Below are positions 1-12,299 of a DNA stretch of 64,000 bases, piece by piece. The DNA is from Nocardioides aurantiacus. GTDB lineage: Bacteria; Actinomycetota; Actinomycetes; Propionibacteriales; Nocardioidaceae. The stretch's first letter is position 1, and every line of letters starts with the position of its first letter. A program made the translations under genes and the position numbers. The notes beneath the pieces were generated by a model. It was not told the DNA's origin and did not search any database. It saw only the letters and a program-made list of their open reading frames with translations. Where the stretch lies: positions 2,170,001-2,234,000 of the forward strand of contig NZ_RKHO01000001.1 of NCBI RefSeq assembly GCF_003752505.1, in the 5' to 3' direction.

Positions 1-1326
1 CAGCGGCCGGCCGGGACCACGCTGGCGCAGGGGCCCGCGGCACACGGTGCACGTCGCCGACGTGAAGCAGCGCTCGCAGACCAGGCGGGTGGCGTAGCCG
101 ACCCGCGGCGCCTGCACCAGCACCGGGCCGTCGGCGACGGCCTCGCGCAGCAGCCGCAGCGCCTGCGAGGGCAGCCGGGTGCGGGCGCCCGGGTCACGCG
201 ACTCCGCCAGCGGGTCGGCGCCCGCCACGTCGACGGCGATCCGCTCGCGCACCGTCTCACGGGGTGCGGCGACCTCGCGGGCCCAGCCGGTGCGCAGGAG
301 GTACTCCGCCTCGACGCTGCGCGCGTGGCTGGCCAGCACCGCCGCGCACCCCGTGGCCTGGGCGCGCAGCAGCAGCACCTCGCGAGCGTGGGGGTACGGC
401 GCCCGCGGCTCGTCGTGGAGGTCGTCGCCGTCGTCCCAGATGGCCACCAGCCCAAGGTCGCGGACCGGCGCGAAGGCGGCCGCCCGGGTGCCCACCACGA
501 TCGGCACCGCGCCCCGGCTCACGGCCAGGAAGGCGCGGTAGCGCTTGGCGGGGCCGGCGTCGGCGGCCAGCACCACGTGGCCACCCGCGCCCAGCCGTGC
601 GGTCAGGGCGGCGTCGAGCCGGTCGAGGTCACGCCGGTCGGGCACGCAGACGAGCGCGCCGCGGCCCGACGCGGCGGTCGCGACGGCCGCGTCGGCGAGC
701 AGGGCCGCGCCGTCGTCGCCCGGCAGCACGGTCCACACCGCGCGGGGCGACTCAGCGGCCGCCAGCCCGGCGACGAGGTCCGCTCCCCCGGCGTAGGCCG
801 ACCAGGCCCGCGGCTCCGGCGCGTCGGGGACGGGTGCGGCCTCGCGGGGCGGCTCCTTCTCCACGCTCGCGTGGCGCGCGGGAACCGCGAGGCGCAGCAC
901 GTCGGAGCGGGTGCCGGCGTAGCGCGCAGCCACGTCGCCGGTCAGCGCGGCCACCTCCGGCAGCAGCACCGGCTCGGCGGAGACCACCCGGCGCAGCGGC
1001 TGCAGCCGCCCGGTGTGGGTGGTGGTCGCGGCCCGCTCGAGGACGAAGCCGTCGACGTCCTGACCGGCGAAGCGCACCTTGACCCGCACGCCGGGCTGCG
1101 CCGACGCGGCCAGCGGCGCGGGCACGGCGTAGTCGAAGGGCCGGTCGAGGTGCGCCAGCGGCACGTCGACCAGGACGCGGGCGACCGGGTCGACCTCGGC
1201 CACCGGGTCGGGGGTGCGCTCCTGGGGGGGCTTGGTGCGGCGCACCACCTCGCGGACCCGGGCCGGCGCGGGCAGCAGCGCGAGCTGCTCCTCGGCCGGG
1301 TCGGGAGGGGGCGAGGGGTCGGTCAC
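1..1326 (-). CDS. priA: Primosomal protein N' (PriA), N-terminal part, cut by window edge
   Basis: The first 442 codons of a replication-restart PriA protein run from a GTG start and leave the window at base 1, so the C-terminus is missing. The translation shows the PriA DNA-binding region (VLVDVPLAHLDRPFDYAVP at about residues 49-67) and, at the edge, zinc-binding cysteine pairs (CERC, then CTVC). The usual Walker A is absent: the equivalent stretch reads LPGDDGAALLADAA with no GKT. The DEAH position reads WDDGDDLHDE. This degenerate helicase is the known actinobacterial form, thought to work as a scaffold rather than a motor. The gene lies 67 nt downstream of metK on the same strand. Confidence 0.9.
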   Translation of the reverse strand, partial: MTDPSPPPDPAEEQLALLPAPARVREVVRRTKPPQERTPDPVAEVDPVARVLVDVPLAHLDRPFDYAVPAPLAASAQPGVRVKVRFAGQDVDGFVLERAATTTHTGRLQPLRRVVSAEPVLLPEVAALTGDVAARYAGTRSDVLRLAVPARHASVEKEPPREAAPVPDAPEPRAWSAYAGGADLVAGLAAAESPRAVWTVLPGDDGAALLADAAVATAASGRGALVCVPDRRDLDRLDAALTARLGAGGHVVLAADAGPAKRYRAFLAVSRGAVPIVVGTRAAAFAPVRDLGLVAIWDDGDDLHDEPRAPYPHAREVLLLRAQATGCAAVLASHARSVEAEYLLRTGWAREVAAPRETVRERIAVDVAGADPLAESRDPGARTRLPSQALRLLREAVADGPVLVQAPRVGYATRLVCERCFTSATCTVCRGPLRQRGPGRPL

Positions 1327-1393
1327 GGCTGCATGCTCGCAGCCGCGACCGACAGGCCCTCGACGAGCCCGGGCTCCGAGCGGGGCGGCGTCG

Positions 1394-2596
1394 TCAGACG
1401 CCGGCGACCTTCTTCAGCGCCTCGGCGCGGTCGGTGCGCTCCCAGGTGAACTCGGGCAGCTCGCGACCGAAGTGACCGTAGGCCGCGGTCATGGCGTAGA
1501 TCGGGCGCAGCAGGTCGAGGTCGCGGATGATCGCCGCGGGACGCAGGTCGAAGACCTCGAGCACGGCCTTCTGGATGACCTCGTCGGAGACCACGCCGGT
1601 GCCGAAGGTCTGCACGAACACGCCGACGGGCTGGGCCTTGCCGATGGCGTAGGCGACCTGGACCTCGGCACGGCGGGCGAGTCCGGCGGCGACGATGTTC
1701 TTGGCCACCCAGCGCATGGCGTACGCCGCGGAGCGGTCGACCTTGGAGGGGTCCTTGCCGGAGAAGGCACCGCCGCCGTGGCGGGCCATGCCGCCGTAGG
1801 TGTCGACGATGATCTTGCGACCGGTGAGGCCGGCGTCGCCCATCGGGCCACCGACCACGAAGATGCCGGTCGGGTTGACCAGGACGCGGTGGTCCTCGGA
1901 CGGGATGTCGAAGCTCGCGAGCACCGGGTCGATGACGTGCTCGACGATGTCGGCCTCGAGCTGCTCGAGCGAGACCTCGGCGGCGTGCTGGGTGGAGAGC
2001 ACCACGGTGTCGACGCGGACGGGACGGTCCTGGTCGTCGTACTCGATGGTGACCTGGGTCTTGCCGTCGGGGCGCAGGTAGGGCAGCGTCCCGTCCTTGC
2101 GCACGGCGGTCAGCCGCTCGGAGAGCCGGTGGGCGATGGTGATCGGCAGCGGCATCAGCTCGGGGGTGTCGTCCGAGGCGTAGCCGAACATCAGGCCCTG
2201 GTCGCCCGCGCCCTGCTTGTCGATCTCGTCGGCCGAGGAGCCGACCCGCGACTCGTGGCCGTGGTCGACGCCGGCGGCGATGTCGGCGGACTGGCCGCCG
2301 ATGGCGACCTGGACACCGCACGAGGCGCCGTCGAAGCCCTTGTCGGAGGAGTCGTAGCCGATGTCGAGCACCTTCTGGCGGACCAGCTCGGCGACGGGGG
2401 CGTAGGCGGTGGTGCGCACCTCGCCGGCCACGACGACCAGGCCGGTCGTCAGCAGCGTCTCGACGGCCACGCGCAGGGTGCGGGTGTCCTCGTCGTGCGC
2501 GAGGAGGTAGTCCAGGACGGTGTCGCTGATCGCGTCGGCGATCTTGTCGGGGTGACCCTCGGTCACCGACTCGGAGGTGAAGAGACGTCCGGTCAC
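1394..2596 (-). CDS. metK: S-adenosylmethionine synthetase
   Basis: This 400-residue protein is full length for MetK, which makes S-adenosylmethionine from methionine and ATP in the cytoplasm. It has the N-terminal EGHPDK motif (residues 13-18), the ATP-binding [12 protein letters not shown] motif near 132-143 and the glycine-rich [19 protein letters not shown] loop near 275-293. The start is GTG, preceded by a good AGGAG Shine-Dalgarno about 7 nt upstream. The gene sits between coaBC and priA, an order common in actinobacteria. No SAM-riboswitch-like structure is visible in the short leader. Confidence 0.97.
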   Translation of the reverse strand: MTGRLFTSESVTEGHPDKIADAISDTVLDYLLAHDEDTRTLRVAVETLLTTGLVVVAGEVRTTAYAPVAELVRQKVLDIGYDSSDKGFDGASCGVQVAIGGQSADIAAGVDHGHESRVGSSADEIDKQGAGDQGLMFGYASDDTPELMPLPITIAHRLSERLTAVRKDGTLPYLRPDGKTQVTIEYDDQDRPVRVDTVVLSTQHAAEVSLEQLEADIVEHVIDPVLASFDIPSEDHRVLVNPTGIFVVGGPMGDAGLTGRKIIVDTYGGMARHGGGAFSGKDPSKVDRSAAYAMRWVAKNIVAAGLARRAEVQVAYAIGKAQPVGVFVQTFGTGVVSDEVIQKAVLEVFDLRPAAIIRDLDLLRPIYAMTAAYGHFGRELPEFTWERTDRAEALKKVAGV

Positions 2597-2643
2597 GGGT
2601 AGCTCCTGGTGGTGGAAGATCGGGGTTCGGCAGCGAACGGTTG

Positions 2644-2649
2644 AGCCTA
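2644..2649 (-). promoter_or_regulatory. metK -10 element
   Basis: TAGGCT on the minus strand lies about 47 nt upstream of the metK GTG. That leaves a short leader with a Shine-Dalgarno. No clear -35 is visible. Confidence 0.45.
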
Positions 2650-2669
2650 ACCGAACCGGCCTGGTGGGC

Positions 2670-3944
2670 TTACGGCGTCTCGGTGCGTGTCGGGCCCGGG
2701 CGGGCCGCCTCGCGGAGGGCGACGACGCGGTCCCACACGACGTGCGCCAGGGCCGACTTGGAGCCGCGCGGCACGGGGGCCGCTCCCCCGTCGCGGTCGA
2801 GCACGACGGCCTCGTTGTCGTCGCTGCCGAAGACCGCGCCGCCGCCCACGTCGTTGACGACCAGCAGGTCGCAGCCCTTGCGGGCCAGCTTGGCGCGGGC
2901 GTGGTCCATCACCGAGCCGGCGGCGTCGCCGGTCTCGGCGGCGAAGCCCACGACGACCGTGTCGGGGCGCGGCCGGTGGGTCACCAGCCCGGCGAGGATG
3001 TCGGGGTTCTGCACCAGGTCGATGCGCGGGGACGACCCGTCCTCGGACTTCTTGATCTTGGTCGCCGACGCCTCGGCGGGACGGAAGTCGGCCGGGGCGG
3101 CGGCCATCACCACCGCGTCGGCGGCCGCGGCCGCCTCCAGCACGGCGTCGCGCAGCTCGGCGGTCGTCTCGACGTGACGGACCTCGACCCCGGCCGGGTC
3201 GGGCAGGGTGACGTTGGCGGCCACGAGCGTGACCTCGGCGCCGCGGACGGCGGCGGCGCGGGCCAGGGCGTAGCCCTGGCGGCCCGAGGACCGGTTGCCG
3301 ATGAAGCGGACCGGGTCGAGGTACTCGCGGGTGCCACCGGCGGAGACCACCACCCGGGTGCCGGCGAGGTCGAGCGCGGCGCCCCCGGCGGTGTGGCGGG
3401 CCAGCACCTCGGTGGCGAGGGCGAAGATCTCGGCCGGGTCGGGCAGCCGTCCCTTGCCGGTGTCGGCGCCGGTCAGCCGGCCCTCGGCCGGCTCGACGAC
3501 GACCACGCCCCGCTCGCGCAGCGTGGCGACGTTGGCCCGGGTCGCCGCGTTCTCCCACATCTCGGTGTGCATCGCCGGGGCGAGCACGACCGGGCAGCGG
3601 GCGGTCAGCAGCGTGTTGGTGAGCAGGTCGTCGGCCAGCCCGTGGGCGGCGCGCGCCATCAGGTCGGCCGTGGCGGGCGCGACGACGACGAGGTCGGCCT
3701 CCTGGCCGATCCGCACGTGCGGCACCTCGTGGACCTGGGTCCACACGTCGGCACTGACGGGCTTGCCCGACAACGCCGCCCAGGTGGGGGCACCCACGAA
3801 CTCCAGCGCCGAGGCGGTCGGCACGACGGTGACGTCGTGGCCGGACTCGGTGAACCGGCGAAGCAGCTCGCAGGCCTTATACGCAGCGATCCCGCCGCTC
3901 ACGCCGAGGACGACACGAGGGCGGGATCCACCGGTGGTGGTCAC
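2670..3944 (-). CDS. coaBC: Bifunctional phosphopantothenoylcysteine decarboxylase / phosphopantothenate-cysteine ligase
   Basis: This 424-residue CoaBC (Dfp) carries out two steps of coenzyme A synthesis. The N-terminal flavoprotein half (about 1-185) has [18 protein letters not shown] at the FMN site and PAMHTEMW, where the general family motif has Asn; His here is the usual actinobacterial variant as far as I recall. The C-terminal ligase half has [18 protein letters not shown] and a KIKK motif. It starts with GTG, 13 nt after the rpoZ stop, so it is probably co-transcribed with rpoZ, gmk and mihF. Confidence 0.95.
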   Translation of the reverse strand: MTTTGGSRPRVVLGVSGGIAAYKACELLRRFTESGHDVTVVPTASALEFVGAPTWAALSGKPVSADVWTQVHEVPHVRIGQEADLVVVAPATADLMARAAHGLADDLLTNTLLTARCPVVLAPAMHTEMWENAATRANVATLRERGVVVVEPAEGRLTGADTGKGRLPDPAEIFALATEVLARHTAGGAALDLAGTRVVVSAGGTREYLDPVRFIGNRSSGRQGYALARAAAVRGAEVTLVAANVTLPDPAGVEVRHVETTAELRDAVLEAAAAADAVVMAAAPADFRPAEASATKIKKSEDGSSPRIDLVQNPDILAGLVTHRPRPDTVVVGFAAETGDAAGSVMDHARAKLARKGCDLLVVNDVGGGAVFGSDDNEAVVLDRDGGAAPVPRGSKSALAHVVWDRVVALREAARPGPTRTETP

Positions 3945-3957
3945 CGGCAGCAGCTCA

Positions 3958-4293
3958 TCAGGAGACGGGCTCGTCGCTGGAGCCGGCGGCGGCGGCCTGG
4001 TCGACGGCGAGCGCCTCGGCCGCGGCCTCCTCGGGGTCGATGTCCTCGCAGGTCAGCAGGTCGTCGTTGATCTCGCGCAGCGCGATCGAGAGCGGCTTCT
4101 CCTGCACGTGGGTGTCCACGAGCGGGCCGACGTACTCCAGCAGGCCCTCGCCGAGCTGGGAGTAGTAGGCGTTGATCTGGCGAGCCCGCTTGGCGCTGTA
4201 GAGGACCAGCTTGTACTTGGAGTCGGTCTTCGTCAGCAGGTCGTCGATCGGGGGGTTGGTGATCCCCTCGGCGACAGGTCCGGACGCAGTCAT
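3958..4293 (-). CDS. rpoZ: RNA polymerase omega subunit
   Basis: RpoZ helps assemble and stabilise RNA polymerase. The translation carries [20 protein letters not shown] near the N-terminus and the [10 protein letters not shown] core, both typical of actinobacterial omega, followed by an acidic Ala/Glu-rich tail. I prefer the ATG giving 111 residues because a TGAGG Shine-Dalgarno lies 5 nt before it. An upstream in-frame GTG at 4308 would add five residues. The gene follows gmk by about 43 nt and precedes coaBC by 13 nt, as in related genomes. Confidence 0.94.
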   Translation of the reverse strand: MTASGPVAEGITNPPIDDLLTKTDSKYKLVLYSAKRARQINAYYSQLGEGLLEYVGPLVDTHVQEKPLSIALREINDDLLTCEDIDPEEAAAEALAVDQAAAAGSSDEPVS

Positions 4294-4336
4294 CAAAGCC
4301 TCATTCACGTAGACGCAAGGTGGAGCAGGGCAGGCC

Positions 4337-4909
4337 TCAGCGGCCGCCCAACCCCATCAACTCTACCAATCGTCGGCCGGCATCCGGAATCCGCCGGTTG
4401 ACGACCGTCTCGTCGAACTCCGGCTCGGCCGCCAGCTCCTCGCGGGCGCTGTCCAGGCGTCGCTCGCGCTCGGCGGCGTCCTCGGTCCCGCGGCCGACGA
4501 GCCGGTTGACCAGCTCCTCCCACGACGGCGGAGCGAGGAACACGAACCGGGCCTCGGGCATGCGCTCGCGGACCTGCCGGGCGCCCTGGAGGTCGATCTC
4601 GAGCAGCGCCGGCCGGGCCTGGGCCAGGGCGTCCTCGACGGGGCCGCGCGGGGTGCCGTAGCGGGAGCCGCGGTGGACCACGGCCCACTCCAGGAGCGCG
4701 TCCTCGGCGACGAGGCGGTCGAACTCCTGGTCGTCGACGAAGTGGTAGTGGACGCCGTCCTGCTCACCGGGCCGGCGTTGCCGGGTGGTGGCGGAGACCG
4801 AGATCCAGACCTCGGGGTGGTGCTCGCGGACCCAGGCGGTCACGCTGCCCTTCCCCACGGCGGTGGGGCCGGCCAGGACGGTCAGGCGCGAGGGCGGGTC
4901 CTGCGTCAC
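4337..4909 (-). CDS. gmk: Guanylate kinase
   Basis: Guanylate kinase phosphorylates GMP to GDP with ATP. The 190-residue protein has the P-loop [16 protein letters not shown] (about residues 11-26), the GMP-binding stretch [15 protein letters not shown], and [16 protein letters not shown]. These match the actinobacterial form, where the P-loop reads GPTAVGKGS. The GTG start overlaps the mihF stop by 4 nt (GTGA), which implies translational coupling. Confidence 0.96.
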   Translation of the reverse strand: MTQDPPSRLTVLAGPTAVGKGSVTAWVREHHPEVWISVSATTRQRRPGEQDGVHYHFVDDQEFDRLVAEDALLEWAVVHRGSRYGTPRGPVEDALAQARPALLEIDLQGARQVRERMPEARFVFLAPPSWEELVNRLVGRGTEDAAERERRLDSAREELAAEPEFDETVVNRRIPDAGRRLVELMGLGGR

Positions 4910-5223
4910 GCGCCGGAGAACTCCTCGACGAGCGCCGCCACCTGCTTGGCGCCCAGGCCGCGCACGCGACGGCTCTCGGAGATCTGCAGCCGCTCCATCA
5001 CCTGGCGGGCACGGACCTTGCCGATGCCGGGCATCGACTGCAGCAGCTCGCTGACCCGCATCTTGCCGATGACCTCGTTGTGGCGGCTCTCCTCGATCAC
5101 GTCGGCCACGGTGTAGCCGGAGTTCTTGAGCCGGTTCTTGACCTCGGCGCGCTCACGGCGTGAGGCGGCGGCCTTGTCGAGTGCTGCCTGGCGCTGTTCG
5201 GGCGTGAGGGGCGGCAGGGCCAC
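4906..5223 (-). CDS. mihF: Actinobacterial integration host factor (mIHF)
   Basis: mIHF is a small nucleoid-associated DNA-binding protein, unrelated in sequence to enterobacterial IHF. The GTG start chosen gives 105 residues, the usual family length, and is preceded by a GAGGAA Shine-Dalgarno. A longer in-frame opening upstream is not needed. The core includes [38 protein letters not shown] and the helix-hairpin-helix-like [17 protein letters not shown]. It is the first gene of the mihF-gmk-rpoZ-coaBC run. Confidence 0.94.
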   Translation of the reverse strand: MALPPLTPEQRQAALDKAAASRRERAEVKNRLKNSGYTVADVIEESRHNEVIGKMRVSELLQSMPGIGKVRARQVMERLQISESRRVRGLGAKQVAALVEEFSGA

Positions 5224-5308
5224 GGAGGGTTCCTCGTTCTTCCTGCCCGGCGGGGGCGGGCACGTGGTGTGGGGGCGCGGCACGGACGGCGCGCGGGGAG
5301 TGCGTTGC

Positions 5309-5338
5309 ACAGTAGTCACGTCCTTCGACGGGCTGCAA
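5309..5338 (-). promoter_or_regulatory. Probable mihF promoter
   Basis: On the minus strand TTGCAG (5333-5338), an 18-nt spacer and TACTGT (5309-5314) form a reasonable -35/-10 pair. It lies about 85 nt upstream of the mihF GTG, in the 129-nt gap after the lipoprotein gene. I see nothing else in that gap. Confidence 0.5.
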
Positions 5339-5352
5339 CGCGGCCCCGGTGC

Positions 5353-5808
5353 TCACAGCCCGAGGTTGACCTTGCACACGTCACGGCCCTGCTGCTCGAT
5401 GCCGGAGGCGGCCGAGACGACCTCCTCGGAGCGGATCTGGTCGGCCGCCGCGACGACGTCCCGGCGCTCCGAGGGGCTCAGGCCGGCGGGCGGCTCGCCT
5501 CCCTGGAAGTCCTCCGCGGAGACGTCGGCGGAGCGCAGTGCGCGGTCGAGGTCCTCCAGGGCACCCAGGAACGTCTGCCACTCGTCGGTGAGGTCCGAGG
5601 GTGCCTTCTCCCCCAGCCCCTGCAGCAGCTCGAGGTTGTCCAGCAGCGCGGTCGGGGAGCTCGCCGAGACCATGGCGGAGAGCTGCTCGCGGTCCAGGCG
5701 CAGCTGGGCGCAGTAGTCCTCGGTGGTGGGCTCGCCGCAGCCCGCCAGCGGCAGCGCCAGGAGCAGGCCGGCCACCACGGCGGCGACCCGTCCCACGGGC
5801 GTCCTCAC
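5353..5808 (-). CDS. Small putative lipoprotein at the end of the pyr operon
   Basis: This 151-residue protein of unknown function begins with a typical lipoprotein signal. A charged start and hydrophobic stretch are followed by the lipobox LPLAGC, which would place the mature protein on the outer face of the membrane. The rest is acidic, with EDYCAQLRLDREQLSAM and a C-terminal GRDVC that could form a disulfide. Its GTG start overlaps the pyrF stop by 4 nt, so it is coupled to the pyrimidine operon. Nothing in its sequence suggests a pyrimidine role. Confidence 0.8.
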   Translation of the reverse strand: MRTPVGRVAAVVAGLLLALPLAGCGEPTTEDYCAQLRLDREQLSAMVSASSPTALLDNLELLQGLGEKAPSDLTDEWQTFLGALEDLDRALRSADVSAEDFQGGEPPAGLSPSERRDVVAAADQIRSEEVVSAASGIEQQGRDVCKVNLGL

Positions 5809-6641
5809 GCGACGTCCCGCAGCGCGGCCAGGTCCTCGGCCACGGCCCGGGCGGCGGCGGCCAGGGCGGCCGGGTCGGGGCCCGCGCGCAGGATCTCCCG
5901 GGAGCTCGAGGCGAGCACCAGGCGCGAGGCCGGCCCGAAGATGCGGCGTACGTCGGCCACGGTCCCGCCCTGGGCACCCAGGCCGGGCACGAGCAGCGGG
6001 CCGCCGACGTCGAGGTCCTCCTCGGTGCGGCCGATGGTGGCGCCGACGACCGCGCCGAAGCTGCCCAGCGGACCCTCCTCGCCGGCGTTGAGGCCGCGGA
6101 GGTGGTCCAGCACGCTGCCCGCCACCGTCTGGCCGGCCGCGGTGACGGCCTGCTGGAACGGCGGCGCCTCGGGGTTGGAGGTCAGGGCCAGGACGAAGAC
6201 GCCCGCCCCGTGGGCCCGGGCGGTGTCGAAGAACGGCTGCAGGCTGCCCGTGCCCAGGTAGGGCGAGACCGTGAGGGCGTCGGCGGCCAGGGGCGAGCCG
6301 GGGTCGAGGTAGGCCTCGGCGTACCCCTGGGCGGTGGAGCCGATGTCGCCGCGCTTGACGTCGACGACGGTGAGGGCGCCCGCCTCCCGCGCGGTGGCGA
6401 GGACCCGCTCCAGCACGGCGACGCCGGCGGACCCGAACCGCTCGAAGAACGCGGACTGCGGCTTCAGCGCGGCCACGACGGGGGCGAGGGCCTCGGTGGC
6501 GCCGAGGGCGAACCGCTCGAGCCCGGCGACGGTGTCGGGCAGGCCCCAGGCCTCCAGCAGCGCCGGGTGGGGGTCGACGCCGGCGCACAGCGGTCCGTGG
6601 ACGTCGACCGCCGCGGCGAGCCGGGCGCCGAACGGCGTCAT
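5805..6641 (-). CDS. pyrF: Orotidine 5'-phosphate decarboxylase
   Basis: PyrF makes UMP from OMP, the last step of the de novo pathway. The 278-residue protein is the long, type-2 form usual in actinobacteria. It has LCAGVDPHPALLEAWGLP near the N-terminus, the catalytic VVDVKRGDIGSTAQGYAEA motif around residues 91-109, and LVPGLGAQGG near the phosphate-binding end. The ATG overlaps the pyrD stop (ATGA). Confidence 0.95.
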   Translation of the reverse strand: MTPFGARLAAAVDVHGPLCAGVDPHPALLEAWGLPDTVAGLERFALGATEALAPVVAALKPQSAFFERFGSAGVAVLERVLATAREAGALTVVDVKRGDIGSTAQGYAEAYLDPGSPLAADALTVSPYLGTGSLQPFFDTARAHGAGVFVLALTSNPEAPPFQQAVTAAGQTVAGSVLDHLRGLNAGEEGPLGSFGAVVGATIGRTEEDLDVGGPLLVPGLGAQGGTVADVRRIFGPASRLVLASSSREILRAGPDPAALAAAARAVAEDLAALRDVA

Positions 6642-7707
6642 GCGGCCACCTCGGCCCGCGCCCGGGCGACGCCGCGGTTGATCCGGCGCGCCCACCCCGG
6701 GCCCTCGTAGACGAAGCCGGTGTAGCCCTGCAGCAGGTCGGCACCCGCGTCGAGCCGGGCCAGGGCGTCCGCGACGGTGGTGATGCCGCCGACCCCGATG
6801 ATCGTGGGCTCGGGACCGAGCCGGTCACGGAGCAGGCGGGTGACCTCCTGGGCACGCGCGCGCAGCGGCGGTCCGGAGAGCCCGCCTCCCCCGGCGGCCT
6901 CGACCGCGCCCCCGGGGCTGGCCAGCCCGTCGCGGGAGACGGTGGTGTTGGTGGCCACGACGCCGTCCAGGCCCACGGCCAGCGCGAGGTCGGCCACGGC
7001 GAGCACGTCGTCGTCGGCGAGGTCGGGGGCGATCTTGACCAGCAGCGGCACGTGGGTGCTCGAGACGTCGTCGGCGCGGCGGCGTACGGCGCGCAGCAGC
7101 GGCTCCAGCCGCTCCACCGCCTGCAGGTGGCGCAGCCCGGGGGTGTTGGGCGAGGAGACGTTGACGACCAGGTAGTCGGCGTACGGCGTGAGCAGCCCGG
7201 CGCTGGTCTCGTAGTCGGCGACGGCCTCGTCCTCGGGCACGACCTTGGTCTTGCCGATGTTGACGCCCAGGGGTACGCCGGACCGGCGACCCGTCATGTC
7301 GAGGCGGCGCTCGGCCAGCCGCCGGGCCACCGCCACCGCCCCGTCGTTGTTGAAGCCCATCCGGTTGACGATGGCGCGGTCGCGGGGCAGCCGGGCCAGC
7401 CGCGGCCGCGGGTTGCCGGGCTGGGGCTGCGCGGTCACGGTGCCGATCTCGACCGAGCCGAAGCCGAGGTTGGCCAGCGCGTCGATGCCGACGCCGTTCT
7501 TGTCGAAGCCCGCGGCCAGGCCCAGGACGCCGGGGAACACCAGCCCCATCGCCTCGACCTCGCCGCCGGCGCGGCCGGCGCGACGGGCCCCCGACTGCAG
7601 CGCGTGGGTGACCGGGCGGGCCCGACGGATCGCCGTGAACGCGAGCTCGTGGGCCCGCTCGGCGTCGGTGCGGACCAGCACCCGGTCGAAGAGCCGGTGG
7701 TACAGCG

Positions 7708-7711
<4 letters not shown>
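6638..7711 (-). CDS. pyrD: Dihydroorotate dehydrogenase (quinone), class 2
   Basis: PyrD oxidises dihydroorotate to orotate. The 357-residue length and N-terminal amphipathic helix indicate the membrane-associated, quinone-linked class 2 enzyme. FMN and substrate motifs visible are [47 protein letters not shown] (with the class-2 catalytic Ser) and [13 protein letters not shown]. The GTG start overlaps the carB stop by 4 nt. Confidence 0.95.
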
Positions 7712-11036
<3,325 letters not shown>

Positions 11037-11037
<1 letters not shown>

Positions 11038-12185
11038 CAGGCGTCCTTCCCGTCGGACATCAGGTCGGTGAACCGGTCGAAGAGGTAGGCGGCGTCGTGG
11101 GGGCCCGCGGCGGCCTCGGGGTGGTACTGCACCGAGAAGCTCCGCAACCGGCCGTCCTCCCCGCGCAGCTCCAGGCCCTCGACCACGTCGTCGTTGAGGC
11201 AGACGTGGGAGACGGTGGCCTCGCCGTACGGCGTCGCGGTCGAGCCCTCGAGCGGGGCGTCGACGGCGAACCCGTGGTTGTGGGCGGTGACCTCGACCTT
11301 GCCGGTGGTGCGGTCCATCACCGGCTGGTTGATGCCGCGGTGGCCGTAGGTCAGCTTGTAGGTGCCGAAGCCCAGGGCCCGGCCGAAGAGCTGGTTGCCG
11401 AAGCAGATCCCGAAGTAGGGCAGGCCGCGCTCGAGCGCCCCCTGGAGCAGCTCGACCTGGTCGGTCGTCGCCGCGGGGTCACCCGGGCCGTTGGAGAAGA
11501 ACAGGCCGTCGGGCTGCACCGCGAGGACGTCGTCGAGGGTCGAGGTCGCGGGCAGCACGTGGACCTCGACGCCGCGGGCGGCCAGCATCCGCGGGGTGTT
11601 GGCCTTGATGCCGAGGTCGAGGGCGGCGACGGTGAACCGCTTCTCGCCGACCGCGGGCACGACGTAGGCCTCCGCGGTGGTGACCTCGTCGGCGAGCTCG
11701 CTGCCGGCCATCTGCGCAGAGGCGAGGACCCGCTCCAGCAGGGCGGCGCTGTCGGAGGTCTCGGTGGAGATGCCGACGCGCATCGCCCCGCGCTCGCGCA
11801 GGTGGCGGGTCAGCGCGCGGGTGTCGATGCCGCTGATGCCCACGACGCCCTGCTCGCGCAGCTCGTCGTCGAGGCTGCGCACCGACTGCCAGTTGGAGGG
11901 CACCCGGGCGGGGTCGCGCACGACGTAGCCGCTCACCCAGATCCGGCGCGACTCGGGGTCGTCGTCGTTGACGCCGGTGTTGCCGACGTGCGGGGCGGTC
12001 ATCACGACCACCTGGCGGTGGTAGGACGGGTCGGTCAGCGTCTCCTGGTAGCCGGTCATGCCGGTGGAGAACACCGCTTCGCCGAAGGTCTCCCCGGGGG
12101 CGCCGTAGGCCTCGCCGTGGAAGGTCCGGCCGTCCTCGAGCACGAGGATCGCGGGGCCCGGACGGGTGGGGGCATGCAGTGGCAC
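11037..12185 (-). CDS. carA: Carbamoyl-phosphate synthase small (glutaminase) subunit
   Basis: CarA hydrolyses glutamine and passes ammonia to CarB. The GTG start gives 382 residues and is preceded by a strong AAGGAGG Shine-Dalgarno 6 nt away. The class-I glutaminase triad is visible as Cys in [16 protein letters not shown] and His-Glu in [13 protein letters not shown]. The N-terminal half has [12 protein letters not shown] and [17 protein letters not shown]. The gene has its own promoter and a PyrR-type leader, so it starts a second pyrimidine transcription unit. Confidence 0.96.
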
Positions 12186-12190
12186 GCCGT

Positions 12191-12238
12191 ACCTCCTTCT
12201 CCGCCTCACGGGACGGATCGTTAAAGGATGCCGATCGC
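12191..12238 (-). promoter_or_regulatory. PyrR-binding leader of carA
   Basis: The transcribed leader contains CCGTCCCGTGAGGCGG (12201-12216). Inside it, GUCCCGUGAGGC fits the PyrR RNA loop RUCCNGNGAGGY, closed by a UCCG/CGGA stem. A second pairing, UCCUU with AAGGA, would bury the AAGGAGG ribosome site of carA. This resembles PyrR-dependent translational repression described for mycobacteria. The same block, with two changes, precedes pyrR. Confidence 0.82.
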
Positions 12239-12243
12239 GGACG

Positions 12244-12271
12244 ACCCTACCAGCGCCGGAGGCGTTGTCAG
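12244..12271 (-). promoter_or_regulatory. carA promoter
   Basis: CTGACA (12266-12271), a 16-nt spacer and TAGGGT (12244-12249) sit directly upstream of the PyrR leader, so the loop would lie at the 5' end of the transcript. Confidence 0.6.
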
Positions 12272-12287
12272 CCGCCCGTCCGGAGGG

Positions 12288-12293
12288 GATGCT
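12288..12293 (+). promoter_or_regulatory. Possible leaderless -10 for the LuxR-type regulator
   Basis: GATGCT lies exactly 6 nt before the GTG at 12300. This is a weak hexamer taken alone. The spacing matches many other genes in the window, and the site is back to back with the carA promoter. Confidence 0.35.
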
Positions 12294-12299
12294 GGCCCG

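Noticed and set aside
2597-2669. SAM riboswitch in the metK leader
   Set aside because: The leader is only about 40 nt and shows no SAM-box pattern.
5224-5319. N-terminal extension of mIHF by 32 codons
   Set aside because: The GTG at 5223 gives the standard 105-residue protein and has a Shine-Dalgarno; the extension is Pro/Arg-rich and unlike the family.
12191-12240. Rho-independent attenuator in the carA leader
   Set aside because: No second hairpin or U tract follows; the loop sits on the Shine-Dalgarno, so translational control fits better.
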